DNA of 64,000 nucleotides from Pempheris klunzingeri (GCF_042242105.1 NC_092018.1:24546167-24610166), one strand, 5' to 3'; shown: positions 40,408 to 55,317, numbered from the stretch's first letter. Made by a program: numbers and translations. Notes: generated by a model from the letters alone, not told the origin.

Positions 40408-43400
40408 CTAGGCGGCGGCCTCCTCCAGCGCTGGCAGCAGGCCCTTCTCTGTCAGGTGAGCCTTCAGGGAGTTGAAGATGTGGAGCTGCTGATCGGCACG
40501 GAGGGCCAGGAGCTGCTGGATCACTTTGCTCGGGTTGGGGCCCCTGAGGGGAGGGAGAGGATAATCAAGCACAGATCCGCCATCTTCCTAACGGTGATTG
40601 TCCAATCATAGCTTAGCAACCGTAACTAGGCCCACATGTCTAGTTTAGCTTCTGTGTTCAGACTCGGTCTTGTTTCTCTTGAAGAAGTGAAACATACAAT
40701 ATGAAAATAGTAACAAAAAAGAATAAACTATAGAGCAAGCATCCAAACTGGCTGTGTAAGAACAAGTCAGCAGTCTGATGGCGTATTTTTCTTTATCATG
40801 ACGTGCTGTAACATTAAAGCTAACGAGCTGCTCTGCAATACCTGGGGCCTGGTTTAGTATATATATATATATATATACACTACTCACAAAAAGTTAGGGA
40901 TATTCAGCTTTCAGGTGAAATTTCAGGATGAACCTAAAATGCATTCTAACCTTTCCAGGTGAACTTAATGTGACCTTCTCTAAACCTTTGAATGCACATG
41001 TCCAACTGTTCAGTGTCTCAGTACTTTTTGCACAAGTTGCTGTTCTCTAACAAGAAGCTTAACAGCAACATTCACAACAGGTTTGATCCATGAATCCACC
41101 AATACATTTCCTGCTTCAGTTAGAATTGGTATTTAAACAGTCCTCCTCATCCTGCTGTTCACACTCTGACATCATGAGACCAAGACGACACCTAACAGTT
41201 GATCAGCAGCACCTCAACACTGGAGGCTTCAAACAGGAAGTCCTCAGACGGAGGTGTTCACTGAGCTTAGAGGGTCACAGAGTGTCATCAGGAGGTTGTA
41301 ACAGAGATACAGAGACTTGAAGAGTCACAGAAAGGAGAGGAGTGGACGTCCTTTGGCCACATCCCAATTTATTGAGACACTGAAAATGTTTTGTTGTGGT
41401 ATACCCACCACTGTTGTTAGATTTTCTTCAAATACATTGTTTAAAATGAAGAAATTACCATTGCATTCTTCTACTTAAATGCCCTACTTTCATGATATAA
41501 TATCACTGTAGCATTAACTTTTTACATTTTCCACAAATTTCACCTGAAAGTCTAATATCCCTAACTTTTTGTGCGTAGTGTATGTGTGTATGATGATCAT
41601 TAAATATTGGCCTCTAATATCACTGGCAAAATCTGTTAATATTTAACTACACATGGAGATAATTACCATAATCAATCCTTATTTGATAAAGACGAGCGTT
41701 TACCTGATGAAACTTGCAATGTAGACATTAACAAATGTGGCCATGAGGTACTGGCAGTCGAATCTGTCCATAATGCCGCCATGACCTGGAATAGTGTTGG
41801 CAAAATCCTGAAAGGACAAAGGACAGCGCAGACAGACATTAAAAGGTGGAACACAATAAGCTTTGCAAACACAGAATATTGTAAATGTAATTAGGCACAA
41901 TCTACAGTACAGTACATACAGTACATACAGCACTTCACAGACATGAAAATAAACACTGTGCAGCAGCCTGACAGTGACCAGGCCTCCTCCATCCCCACCT
42001 TGATCTTGAAGGCTCTCTTGAAGCCGCTGGCAAAGAAGCCACCAAAAGGCCCCACAATGGAGGCAAAGCTGGAGAGAGCAATGCTGTGGATCTGGAACGG
42101 ATAGAGACGCACTGTGGTCTGTGGACACAAGAGGGAAGAGTTAGACTAGAGGCTGACTGATGGGGGGGGTTCTAAAGGCCGATATATTAACAGTAGTTTG
42201 GAGCAGGAAAAAGTCCATGTTAGACCAAAATAGAGATCAGCTGTTCGACCGGCGTTGGGACTCTTTGTATTAGTTGGAATGAGACGCAGCAAAGCCGAAA
42301 AGATGGCGGAGAGAGAGCGGAGGTGAGTCTTACCCATCCAGTGACAGACTCCAGGATGCTGGGCAGGGCGTAATCCTGGAGCTGGAAAAGCTCCGATGGC
42401 TCACAGTCCACCTGGAAACTATTGGAATCGTTGTTGAACTCCACCGGACACACAAAGTAGCGCCAGCCGGCCATCACGTAGGAGAGCTGGGAGGAATATA
42501 CAGGATTCACTTACTCTACAGTCACATCAGCTGATTCTGAATTTAAAGCAGCCCAGTGATGACAAGCTAAAGAAGAGGACAAGCCTCCTCGGTGTGTGTC
42601 CGCACCGACTGGGAACATCTGGTGCGAAAATGTAAATAAAACAGCCGAAATGTAGAATCAGGGCGCGAATGAGAAATCCCATCATACCATGATGCCAAAC
42701 ACAATGGTGGCGAAGAATCCCCCGATGAATCCCTCCCATGTCTTCTTAGGCGACAGCTGCAGAGAAATCAGTCGAGGTGTGGTCACCATGTTTGCATTAC
42801 AACCAACACTGGACACGAAAGTGATCTTCACATACTGGGTGAGTAATGTACTCTCAACATGCGAGTTTGATTGGTGGAATACAGTCTGGCCATCTGGCAC
42901 TTGGGCTAATACGACATTATGAATCTTAGAAGAAGAGACGCAACCAACCTTGATGAGGGGGGTGCGGCCGAAGAAGAACCCAAACATGTAGGCCATAATG
43001 TCATTACAGATCACGCAGGAAATTGGCACAATGAACCTATTCAGACAAAAAACAAGTCTACATCAGAGTAACACAATCAGTATGAACTTTCCTAGTTAAC
43101 TGTCCATGCGCGAGGTCGACTGAACAGAATTGGATCTAACATGATTAGATTTACTTATATAAATATATTAGAAGAATATCAAAGAAGACAAAAGGCTGTT
43201 TACTGACCAGATCATCCCCTCAAACAGGTTGTGAATGATAAGGTGAGACTGCGTCACCACAATCAGCAGAGTCACATGGGTCCAACCAAACTGTGGAGAG
43301 AACACAACAAGCATGTGTGTGAAATGGACTTGTAATTCAAACCTTATGAGTCTAATTCTAAGTAAGGTCAAAGGAACGATGACTGTAAGCAGTGACAGGG

Positions 43401-45916
43401 CAAAATCTGCTAATAGCAGGAGCTAAAACGTGACCGCATAACAGCTCGATCATATCCACAATATGATTTGAAAATGTGGGTGGAGGAAGCGTCTCCACCT
43501 CGGCATTAAGAGCTAGCTGCAGTCATCACTTTCAGACAGGAAAAGACTGTGAGCATACTCAACTGACGGGTTTGTGTGTGTGTGTGTGTGTTCTACTGGC
43601 ACAAGGCAGTATGAAAAGACATTTTTTTTCCATCTGGATTTGTTTAATAACCCAGACCAAGAATTCTATGAACCTCATCCATAGAATGGATGATGTGTTA
43701 TATGATTAGATGCTTAATTTACCAAGCAACACTTCAAGTGTATCATTCATTTTGTGGTTACAACCGACAAAGTGCTGGAAGAGCGTTCTCTGGCCCACTT
43801 CTCCGCACACTTGCCGATATTTCAGCTGGCATCATTAATATCCCAGCGGCCTTGAGGCTGGAGGCCAGGGGGAGGCAGGGTGCCACTTACCATGTAGAAC
43901 TGAAGGCGGTAGTGCTTCTTCACCAAACTCAGCACAAACATGCAGAAACCTGCAACAACATGTCAAATAATGTGTGAAATACTTGATAGGGACATAATGA
44001 ACTTACTGGATTTAGGTTGACCTATTTCAGACAAAGGCCAGAGATAATGTGCAGTTGATAGATGAAGAGCTATTTTTACACTGTGTACAAGACTGAGGGG
44101 AGGAGAGGACGTCCTACAGCAGTTTTAGATTGTCATTCGCTCTTTTCAAGGTTAGATGTAACATCTACAGCATCGGTTGCACAGATTTGACCATTTTACG
44201 ACACCTCGTGGTATGACATCATTGTATTCAAAACCTCAGCGCTAAAAGAAGAAAGCCGGGCTGTTCGGTTTCACCTTGAATCTAGTTGGCAAGAGGCGAC
44301 AAAGAGTCTGTGTGCTTCCTTCCTCTGCACATCCTGTTTGGCACCAGCCAGCCGCCACAGTAGCCCTGAATCACTAACGGACAGCCTGCAGTAAAGGAAG
44401 TGCCTGAAATAACCTACTCTGAAGTATCTCATCTAATAACTGATATCTATCACTGATAGAGACCCCAAAGTTATCAAGTTTGATATTCTATATGTTGACA
44501 TGCAACACTTGATGCCTTTTTTTGCCGAACAGACATATTTCTGATTGGACGTTTATTTACATTTCCCTTCTGGAGGGCCTAGTTAATCAATCACTGTCAT
44601 CTGCTGAGACCAGCCTGACCGATCCTGACGCCACCTTGTCTTTAGTGACCAATCTAAATTAGCAGATGACTAAACATACTCTAAACAGTAGCCTCACTCA
44701 TTGGATACATGTCCCTCGCTGTGTGAAACAGCACCTCTCTTCCGTTTAATGGTTTCAGTTGATAAAATGAAAAAGGTATTTATTTCTCCGACCCTGAGCA
44801 CATTCACTAACTGCCAGTCCCCCTGCTGCACCTTTGAATTAGGCCGAAACAGATGTTCTAGTACGTTCTAGTAAAAAGTAGTCATCAGAAAACCTATGAA
44901 TGGCTGGAGTCTTGATAGTGTTACTGCTTTGTGGTAGCCCACATGTGCCCACGTGACTCCCTCCCTGCTTCGGCCAGAACACTGTTTGTGCATCTGAATG
45001 TACTATACATAAATATAGTGGTAATGACTGCCATGGTAATGTGACACCTTTTCAGAATGAACTGTGAAAACCCCCCCACACACACACACACACAAACACA
45101 CACAGACACGAGGACCTTCTCAGGCTCTTCTTTTCTCTTCAGACAGCATCTGTACCTGTGAGGTAGAGGGCAAAGGAGATGAAGCGGTGGTATTTGCTAA
45201 GGATGCGGAGCGGCTCCTCCCTTTGCACCAGCGTGAAGAAGTAATCCGTCACAGTCTCGCCATAAAAGAAGTAGTTCACACACAGCAGGAAGTACCTGTG
45301 GGGCGCAGGGGTGGAACAAATGTATACACCTGACAGCTTTGTGACATAATCATTCAGTATGCCTGCAGAAAAACCAGTGAGGCCGAGACATTCAATTCAC
45401 TTCCCTCCTCCCCAAACGGCAGAAGGTTGAGTTATCTACCGTACATGGAATAGTTTGGGTTTTTCCATCAGGTTTTTCAGGCTCACGGCATAGTGAATGT
45501 CAGGACTCTTCTCTATCACACTATACTGTTCACCACTACCGCTAAAGTCAAACAATTGATTCGCAATGTTTTCGCTGATTGGCTTAAATAGTCTACGATC
45601 TACTCAAAACTTAAACGGGTAAGGAAAACAAACCTCAGCGAGTCTGCAACAAAATAAAGCATAAGACAACAGAATAAGACACAGACGCAAGCAAGGATAT
45701 TCTCTGCGTTCGTGGCACTTCTATCAAAAGGTGTGATATTGTTATGTGTGTGTCTGTGTCCTCACCAGCTCAATGTCCTGAACCAGGGCAGGTGGTAGGA
45801 GTGGTACACACTGTAGCCGATGGTGATGATTTCTTGGAAGCACTTGATCTGAACACAGAGGACCTGCAAAAAAGAAACACAGCATCATCAGGGACGACAC
45901 TACTGGAGCATTAAAC

Positions 45917-45959
<43 letters not shown>

Positions 45960-48900
45960 AAGAATATGCCCTATGTTCTAATGTCCTACTGACACAAAAT
46001 GGCTGTCAGCTCTATTTTCAGGGGATTCCCAGATGACAGGAGCAGGAATCCTGCACGTTATTAAAGAGCCTGGATACCATTAATCCACCAGATTATGGTT
46101 TTCATTTGGGTGCTAAAAATCAAGCAATTATGAACCTCAACACACCGTCCAACTCAGTGAGAAAATGAAGTGTGCCTGTTCTCTAAATGTGTATCAGACC
46201 GTGGCGCAAAAGTTACATTTCAAACCATGAATTTTGTCAATTGTTACAACTCTTTGCCCCCCCTTCACCGGAAGTACTCTGTACTCACAATCATCATAAG
46301 CACCATGGGGCCCAGGTAGATGATGATGAAGAAGAAGGAGATCATGGCTAGTGTGAGAATGCCTCGCACCCACCAGTTCTTCCATCTGAAGGAAACACAC
46401 ACACACACACAGTTCAGTTCAAAGTCTCCTCCAAACTATATACATGCAGCTCTCTCTAACACTATAGTGGCTCACAGAACAACTCAGAATACATAAATAA
46501 AATAAATCAATAAAAAAGGTGTCAAACATCCAAAAATATTTTATGTTTTTTACTGGCCATCTATTCAGGGGAGGTTTACTGAGCATGCTCAGTCCCTGCT
46601 TCACATTTGTATTGTTAAACACCGTAAAGGCAGTTCTCATTACTGCAGACAAAACTCAGCAATATGGCTTTCTCTTCAACAACAGTGATGGCACCTTGAG
46701 GAGAGTCCAGACAGGGCCTTGTTTAGAACCTCGGGGGTGTCATCAGGAGCGACTGGCACCTCTGGGACCCCTGAGTCCACCTTGGACTCGCTGTCGGACA
46801 TTCCATCCTTTTCCACCTTCAGCTCGTTGTCTGAGCCCTGAGAAACAAACGGACAAAAGGAGAAATAAGACACGGGCAGTCAGTAAAGACATGTTGAGAT
46901 TTTAGCTTGTTTCAGCTCAGATTCTGGCAGCAGTTTGAGAAAAGCGTTTATTTAGATATTCATACGATAAATCAAATGAATTGTGCCGCTTTTTTATTTT
47001 TTGCAACTATCCAAGAACATGGTATTTGACTGTATTTACATATTTCCAGCAAAAGAAGGCTTGTGCAGCTAAAGGAATGTAAATGCAACAGTGTAAACGG
47101 TGAAAGTGAACTAAACACTATTTACAGGATGTCTGCCGTACAGTAGTAATAGCCTCAAACAAAATCCCATGATGGCATGCCCTAGATTAGATGGCTCTGG
47201 GCATTTTTTGCCCTTTATAGCACAAACACGCAACACATCTTGCATGCCATGCAACATGTCAGCTGCCCCGTCTGAGAAATTTCAATTTGGCACCGTTTTA
47301 CCAACACAAGTAACAAACTGCTGTTTGACTTTCTGAGCCAGACGCAGTAATTTATGACGACATCGTTGAGTCAAACACTGTCACTACAGAACTACAGAAC
47401 AGACTAATTGCAGAAAGAAGCAGCCACCAAGGTCTGCCTTGGTTCATATAACACTTCACTGCAATGTCGGTTTATCATTTCGGTATTATGTGAGAAGTCG
47501 TCTTATCTCGAGCAAACCACTATACTGAATAGCTTCCAGCAGATTTCTTAAATAAGCACATGGCCACGTTCATGATATTGTGCTAAAGGCTGCACGTCCT
47601 ACGCAAAAAGTCCAATGCTTGACAGACCTGCCGTGCCTGGCCAGTTTGATAAGCTATGATTAAATTATCACTGGTCAGGAGAGGGTACTGTGTATACAGT
47701 CTGTCTGACACACAGTCACCCTACACCCTATGTATACCACTTAATTCACAATAGATATAAACTCTGTGTTCTGTTAATTGGTGCGTAATCAGACAAATAT
47801 TGACATGTCATTGAGCAAACAGCAGCAGGTTCGTAATGTGAGTGTAGACACGCAGTATCAAGCAAACAGCAGCAGGACTGCCAGGGCATAGTTATATGTG
47901 GGCGGCTTAACACTGCGCCAAATCATCTCCATCCATATTGTTGATTTCTCAGAACCATCTGTTTAGTAACAGGGGCCCGGTGGAAACACAGCGATTTCTG
48001 CCTCTGCATGGCCACAACAATCACAGGATGGATGTCATCAGACGGCGGCAGTTACACAGCTCCAGTTAGTCTGATGAAAGCAGAGAGGTTTCTTCAGGCC
48101 AGTCTGTCATTTCACTTTTCTCCCCCCCCCACTGGCCTCCCTGCTGCTGGTGACCAAATTAGGCGTCTCTCCTCACATTCTCACAGCAGATGGCCGGCTT
48201 GCTGTTTTGTGACGCCAGCTCCGTCTCACACTAGGGCTTCAACAATTACACACAACTACGCTACTGCAGCTGGATATTTTCTATATTAATGACTTTGTTG
48301 CTTCTTTTCTTATATCGTGCCAATTATTTTGTCCTATCACTTTAATGTTATTCATGCTGTTTGTTACCACAAAGGCTACACAAGAACATTTCTGCCAATA
48401 TCAACTTTTTTAGGACTTAATTTCCCTCCCTAACAGGCAAAAGGGACATTATACAATCAGTTGCCACCTTATTATATAACCCTAACTAAAACTAACATAG
48501 TCTAATACAACACAATACATACAATAAAATAGAGCCGACTTTCATGAAGGTTATAACCTTCATTTTTTGTTAAAAATGTAATCACATCCATATTCAGTGT
48601 ACTGTTTTGTCATTCATTCTTCCATGAAGGGTGTAAAGGTGCAAAGAAATGCTTCACTAACAGAATTTACACACTGTGCAACTCTTTGTTTTAGAGTGTG
48701 ATGGTGCAATGCTGTTGTCCAATTCTCTAAGAGATCAACATAATGTGCAACATATCAGTAAACTAAACTAGTCTAGTCTAGTGGGTTAGTTTTACAGTTT
48801 AAAAAGATTCTTTTCACATTAAATCAAGACACTTTTCATGTTACAATGCCGCATTACTAGATACCAAATTATAGTTATATATATATATATATAACAAGAA

Positions 48901-51496
48901 ACTACTTGCTATAACATCAACATACCAACAGATATCACTCAAAATGTATATATATTTCTAAAGAAGAAATATGTTTACATGGAAAACGTGTTGTGATAGG
49001 CTGAGGAAGGTTTCTCACAACAAAAAGATGGGATCATTTAATATTGAGGCAGCAGCTGCAACAGTCAGAGTGTCTCTTCTCTGGATCAACTCAGCTTTCC
49101 ACGATTCAGAACATTTCATTGAATTTCCTATAAACCATATGAAACACTCAAAATAGTAGGCACTGTCAATAGTTGTCAAAAACCCTCCAACTGAAAGCAC
49201 CAGAACACACACACACACACAAGAAAGACCCCTTCTCCGCCAGCTGGTTTCTATGGAGACAGTATCCGTCATTCAGGATACTTGAGTTAAAAATAGGCGC
49301 TTGTTTCACATAAACACTCCTCCCCTTTCATGCTTTCTGGTAGACCAGCGGCTACACTGAGTGACTCTGTTTTGTTTATCTCCAATTCACCGGAAAAAGC
49401 TAGATCTGCAGGTTGTGAGGGGATGAGCACATTCATGCTCAGAGGACCCATCGTTGGTGACATGTAAGAGCTTTTAGACCAACACACCAACACCCAGATG
49501 GAGTTTGAGTCCTTCAAAAGTAAAACAAAAAGGAAAAGATGAGCTTTGTGATTCGGATTTTCAGCTGTGTCCTGTTGAGAGTTCATCAGCAAATATTTCA
49601 GAGCAGCTTTAAAATGCCTGAATAGCTGAAGACCACCAGTGTGTTCACGGGGTCATTTAGAATAACATTTCCCATCGTCGCCAAGAGCACACAGCGTTTT
49701 TAATTAGACATGTGCACAGCCAGATGATGCAACACATAGATATCCAGGAATGGTGTTGCTTCTGCATTTTGGAACATCTTCAGCGTTCATATGGTTGGAT
49801 AAAAGCGATCCACTCAGTCTTCACTCCACCAGCATAAACTGTAGGCTTACATTGCATCCTCATCTCATAAACCAATGTCATTTCCTTAAGAGTTATTCTT
49901 ACAAAGCTGATTCAGATTAAAAGGTCACAGCAGGGCCAGAATGTATTCAATAATCACCTTTTTGACAGCCACATCACTGGATGGACATCAAGCAGAGCAG
50001 CTTTACGTCCTGCAGTAATAAACTTTATCTTGTGGATAAGCAGTTTGCCTGAATTTCCACAATCCATGCACGACACTTTCCACATCTGCACTTGCATTTT
50101 ACCCCCCCACTAAAATCTTAGATCTGCTCTAGCATTTGTACTAGATAGATGGGTCTGTATCAGGCTAACCTGGATGCTGTCCTTACACAGGCTTTAGCTT
50201 TACATTGGTAGAAATGTGTAACATGTAAAACTGCTGTGGATCATCCAAGACATTTATTCAGTGTAGACGCGTAAGGTTCAAATGTCTGCATTCTCACCTT
50301 TACGTCACAAACTACTGACACATAAAGTGTTAGGTTAGCTGCAAAATGTCATAGTACTGGATGGGCTTCACCAAATGACGTGATTCCTCGACCACTTTCC
50401 CATCTGCTTTTAGTTCCTCCTGCCAACTGTCTGTGATCTTGTCCTCTCGCCCTACATACTGTGGATCCCCACATCCATCACACCATCACCACGCCCCTTT
50501 CTCGGCTCCGACTATTCACTGGGAAGCAACTTTCATATCCATGTTGACAACAAAATGCGTGCATTTCCCTCCGGTTTGAACGCAACAGGAGTATGAATAA
50601 TATGTTGCTAGACAGCAGTAGGCAGCTGTTAATATTACTGTAGCAGTCAGACCAGCCAAGCTAATGTTACACTGGCAGGGACGATGTCAGCAAGCCCCGA
50701 TCGTTGAACAGTCGTTCAATAAACAAGATAGCTACAGTAAACATTTGACTGCAAGAAAACCAAATAGCCATTAGCAACATAAGCTAACTATAACGTTAGC
50801 TAACAGTCTTCACCAGTTATTGGAGGAGGGGACATGGATCGTTTCGCTCCAGGCTCTTTTACAAGCTTGTTTAGACCTGATTTAGGATCATGGATGTGAC
50901 TAGCTGCGAAACGTCATACCATACATCATTCAAAGATTTTACAATTTCACATCACTTTGCTTAATGTGAAATAAAAGCGCGCACACAAATATAACGTACA
51001 GTTTTTACTATACAGTAGGGGTCTTTCTATATATCGGCATATATCTGATAGAGAAAACAAAGTTCATTTTGATAAAATTTTCGCTTTTGCATTTGGTTTG
51101 CCTGTTGTTTTCGCGACGAAAACACACCCAGGAAGACCGTAGGTAGCATCAACCAATCAAGTCTAAAATTTGAGTGGTTTGGCGGATGATTTGTACGGCG
51201 TATTTAGGTTAGCGCTGTTATCGTATTTCTCTGAGGTAAACGACTGTGCCCTCAGCAAAAACAACGTCAAGTGTAGGCTTTATATCGTTTTTGACAAGAC
51301 TTCTTTTCTAGCTACACGAGCCACAGGATAATGCATTAGGAACCTCGCACAGCCAGCTGGCTAGCTAGCTAGCTAGCGTTAGCATCGCTTCCAAACAGCA
51401 GAGGTGGGTCCTGACGAGCGTTACCTTGTCCTCTGAAGGCTGCTGTTGTAACGTAGGGTCGGTGTCTCTGGCCCCACGGTGCCTTAGCTCTGTCAT
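40408..51496 (-). CDS. cds2: Phosphatidate cytidylyltransferase 2 / CDP-diacylglycerol synthase (13 coding exons, 453 aa)
   Basis: Exons 5' to 3': 51496-51425, 46837-46695, 46385-46289, 45863-45766, 45295-45156, 43949-43891, 43290-43208, 43036-42949, 42756-42688, 42486-42334, 42118-41999, 41807-41704, 40543-40408 (stop TAG). The 1362 nt are in frame throughout; human CDS2 has 445 aa. The enzyme is a multipass ER protein that converts CTP and phosphatidic acid to CDP-diacylglycerol for phosphatidylinositol synthesis. The N-terminus MTELRHRG and an acidic Ser-rich region precede [17 protein letters not shown]. Several membrane segments follow ([49 protein letters not shown]). The CTP-transferase signature near residues 365-391 is complete: [11 protein letters not shown], then [38 protein letters not shown] and a C-terminal half closer to CDS2 than CDS1 decide the paralog. 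Intron 1 is 4.6 kb. Confidence 0.96.
40856..40877. repeat. (TA)n tract at a transposon target site
   Basis: A short TA repeat immediately precedes the Tc1-like element and was probably its insertion target. Confidence 0.85.
40878..41582. mobile_element. Tc1-like transposon remnant (705 bp, internally deleted) in the last cds2 intron
   Basis: About 45-bp terminal inverted repeats start CACTACTCACAAAAAGTTAG on the left and, inverted, CACTACGCACAAAAAGTTAG on the right. TA lies on both sides (40876-40877 and 41583-41584). Around 41174-41370 the + strand keeps a broken piece like the N-terminal DNA-binding region of a Tc1-type transposase ([12 protein letters not shown], then a frameshifted RVTERRG). 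The catalytic part is gone. Confidence 0.88.
45077..45107. repeat. (CA)n tract in a cds2 intron
   Basis: CA repeat with one interruption, about 50 nt downstream of the donor of the cds2 exon ending at 45156 (read on the minus strand). Confidence 0.9.
45917..45959. repeat. (TG)n(AG)n compound microsatellite in a cds2 intron
   Basis: About ten TG units run directly into about twelve AG units, 54 nt upstream of a cds2 acceptor (exon starting at 45863 on the minus strand). Confidence 0.92.
46394..46411. repeat. (CA)n tract next to a cds2 splice acceptor
   Basis: On the minus strand this is (GT)n followed by TTCCTTCAG and the exon starting at 46385. The microsatellite lies in the pyrimidine-tract region of that acceptor. 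Confidence 0.88.
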
Positions 51497-52619
51497 CTTA
51501 GCAGATCGGAGCCTAACGACAACAGCGAAGGTCCAGTGGCTCCGAGACACTTACTCGATATTTTGAGTGACAGACCTCCTGGTTTCCTTCTAGCTAGTTT
51601 ATACTCAGGAACACTTTTCATTCGAAGACACACATCGGTGTCAAGTCAGCCAGAATAAAAGATAATGATAACTTCCGGTTTTTCAAAATAAGACCTGATT
51701 GGTTATATTTAAGCGGGGTAATTCTACTGTCATAATAAAATGAAATTAAAAAATGGAAGAAAAAACTATATTTAGGAAAATTTGATGTTTAATTTTGTTG
51801 ATCTAATTCCCTGTAGTGCTCTTGTGGCTGAATCAGTCATGAACTTAACTGATTGGGGCAGCAGCAGTCAGACATTTACACGTGAGAGTGTGAGGCTCTT
51901 AACTGCATTTAGTTGTCCAAGTTTCATTTTGATGGTTTGTTTGTTTGAGGTGTTTATTCTTGTGATGTCTTTTCGAAGACACTGAAGCAGAAGTCATTTA
52001 TATCACATTTAAAGCTGTGCAAGTTTGCAAAGTGGTAAATGTGTACTTTTATTTTGATGTCACAGTGCTCAAATGTTTAGTTGTATTCTGGCTAACTTGA
52101 CTCTCTGACGTCATGGGAGGTGTGGGCTATATTCAAGACAAATACTGTGTAAAGGGGTTGGAGTGCTCCAATTGTACATAATCAAACAACTAAACAGCAT
52201 TAACGTGTAGCCTTCTTCTTCATGGCAATAAATACCTGTAGCTCTCTGGTGATCATCAGGCCTTTGATGACTTTGTCAAATAAGTCCCTTTCACATTTGA
52301 AAGTTACTCTTGATACAGACATTGACTGTGGTTTTACATTCACTCACACTGTAAAATATGATGGCAAGCGACTTTATAACAGTGACACTTTAGTTTTCCG
52401 CTAACCTCACCGACTACAATACAAGTTCAACTTTTTAAAACCTCCAAACAGCAAAAGTTCTCTCTTCTCTTTAGGAATATAGTCCTTTGTCCTTTGCATC
52501 AAATAAATATAGTAACATCTTAATATCTTGAGGGTCATTTGTTAGACAAGCATAATGATGTTATTATTACTGTCTGTAATTTGCACCCTTAACACCAAGT
52601 GGCAGCAAAAGCTCACTAG

Positions 52620-52622
<3 letters not shown>

Positions 52623-52667
<45 letters not shown>

Positions 52668-52668
52668 C
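52623..52668. repeat. (TG)n microsatellite
   Basis: About 20 TG units with one CG near the right end, in the intergenic region 1.1 kb upstream of cds2. Confidence 0.95.
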
Positions 52669-55168
52669 AGCTCCATGGCCTGACAGCAGCCAGCATTTAT
52701 AAATACTTAATGGCGTACCGCTGTTGCAGCAGAAGTGAAAGGGGGATGAGCATTGCAGCCCAAAAACAGTTCAATAGGACCTGACAATATTCCACAGGGA
52801 GTTCACCTCTCTCTCTGTGGCCAGTGATGAATGGTATTAACAGGGCTGGATGACGGGAACAAGCAGCCATGAAAGAGAACACAGTTATTTAGGATCATTA
52901 GGATCATCAGAGGTGATGCTGTGAGGTTAATCTTAACATTATATCAAAGTTTGGTTTTTTTTCTAATTACTGGAATGCACCACTGTCCCTCCTCTGTACT
53001 GGTCTACCTGTCCTTCTGTCATATCTGCATACACGAATCACTGACTCACACTGAGTCATGACTCACCAGCTTTTTACACATCATGGAGAAGAGATGAAAT
53101 CAGCACACTCAAAATGGGACTTCACTGGCTAAATGTTTAAATGTTTTATCATATCTCCTCGTGTTTATTATATTCTCTACCTCTCTTAGTATTTTCTTTT
53201 TTGCTTTAGTTGACAATCACATGTAGTCATCACGACAGAACAAACGAAATGATCAAATCAAATACGGTCAAGTCGTCGTTTGTAGTTTTTGCGATTCATT
53301 ACTCGAGAACAAGAAAGAATATTTGTCAGTATTGCGTTCGTTCCTGTGAGACTGAACTGATGTTGTTGCCTACAATGAATTATGACAGATCCTTGACTTT
53401 AGTGTGTGAAAGGCTGCATTCAGTTTTACCAAATCAGTAGCCCACTCCAACTATCACATATATATACTATGGTTTTCTTTTTGGTCAGGAAATATTTCAT
53501 ATATCAATTCACAAACTTTATCTCTGTCCCTAACTGATTAATTACAATCACTCTGCATGACTCGCATCATGGCAAGTATACATGTTAAAATAAAGATGCA
53601 CGATTAATGCTATTTTTGAAGGTGTCTTGATTCACTGTCCGTCCTTGAGGTTTTAAAACATCTACAGCTTCTATGACGCAGCAGTTCTTTTAAAACGTAA
53701 GAACATTGGCTCAGAAGCATTAGCGTGACAACAACAATATCCCACCAGGCACTCACATACCCACCCCCGCAAAGATTATGACTGCAGTGTTTTCTAACTG
53801 TCTTCTGTGGGGGGCACTTCATCCTTGCTGCAGTGTGATGACACACGGCAGGCTGCACATGTACGGTGTTACCGTGTAGAGTCCCCGCCATGCTGTGACT
53901 GTCCCACCCTGTGGCTCACAGTCAGTCACCTGTTCCTGCTCGCCGCGGCTCTGTGTGTTTCAGGCAGCCTGAGATTTTGGCTGGAACTCCTCAGCAGCTC
54001 CTCCAGAACTGCAGGGCTCTGGGACATCTGCAATGCAGAAGTCTATATATAGACATGGAGTTACAGGGAGAGAGAGAGGGGGGAGACAGAGAGACACAGA
54101 CAGACACAGAGACAGAGGGATGAAGGGAGACTGAGACGGAAAGGACAAGACAAAAGAGAGAAACAATGAATGAAAGGACTGATACTTGAACTGAAAATAA
54201 CTGGTGACTTAAACAGGCTCGACTCAGTGCAGCTTTGTCAACTCGATGCCAAATGCTAACTTTTACAGCTTATAAAAAGTAAACTCCTGGTTCATGCAAA
54301 ATGCAAGATATAAAATACCGAGAGAGTCCCAGAAAACCCCAGAAGCACCAAACCGACCAAGCGTCCGCTCAGGATGTCGGCACTTGCGCTCGCAATGCCA
54401 AGGTCATGATGAAGTGTGTTTGCCAGTATGTTTGTGTTTAACTCACTTAAAAGAGGAAATGTAATTACATGCTTGTGGGCTCCCAGCAGCAGGAACGGGG
54501 AAAGGTGGTTGTTAAATGCTGAGGTTGACTATTTATTGCTTTATCTCAAAGGGTCTTGGGAGGGCAGTGGAGGAGGAGGAGAGCAGTTCAATTATGTATG
54601 CACCTCCACAACAACAGAATCTGCTGACAGCAGAGCTCAACACGCACACAGTAGCGGCATTGGCCAAATCAAGGACGACTCCACAGTCCAGTCGCTGGCG
54701 GGCCACAGGCCTGCGGAGTTGTGGGATTGATCGGACTCTTGAATTTTCAATAAATCTGCCCTCTGACACGCTCCCTGTCTGGCTCTCCATCACGGAGGGC
54801 CATGCAGAGTCGTAACTCTTCCTGCGTCACGGCCGAAAAGCAGAGCATCAATCATAGCCGGCTGAGCCCAGCATGCGGAGACAGGAACGTTTGAGCAGCA
54901 GCAGGGATTCGCACAACATATCACTGTAAAGACAACACATCGTGGTATCACAGGTTGTCATGTTCTAGGCTGTTTCTTGGCCGGCTAAGCCTAACGCTCG
55001 CCCGGCCAACCTGATTTTGCAGATATCCATGAAATGTGTTGATTACGTGTCGGAATTTAAACACATTATCCTCCCTACATGGCTTTGTTGCACTTTGTAC
55101 TGTGACCCCTGCCTGCCACTGCTCGTTGACGCTGTTGAACCATATGGAGAGGGCCAAGCAACCCGCTA

Positions 55169-55317
55169 TGTCCTGTTTCCAGTCTGTATGATAAGCTAAG
55201 CGAACTGGCTGCTAGCTGTGACTTCATATTAAACACACAGACACGAGTGGTCTGGGTCTTCTTATCCATCTCAAAGAGAATGGGCATACGTCCCAAAATG
55301 TCAAATTATTTCTCTAA
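55169..55317. mobile_element. Dispersed repeat, family copy 5 (fragment)
   Basis: Has the family segments TTCCAGTCTGTATGATAAGC, GGCTGCTAGCTGTGACTTCA and CCAAAATGTCAAATTATTTC. The left part is missing. Confidence 0.5.

Noticed and set aside
41090-41320. 76-aa plus-strand frame in the cds2 intron as an independent gene
   Set aside because: It is the decayed transposase remnant inside the Tc1-like element.
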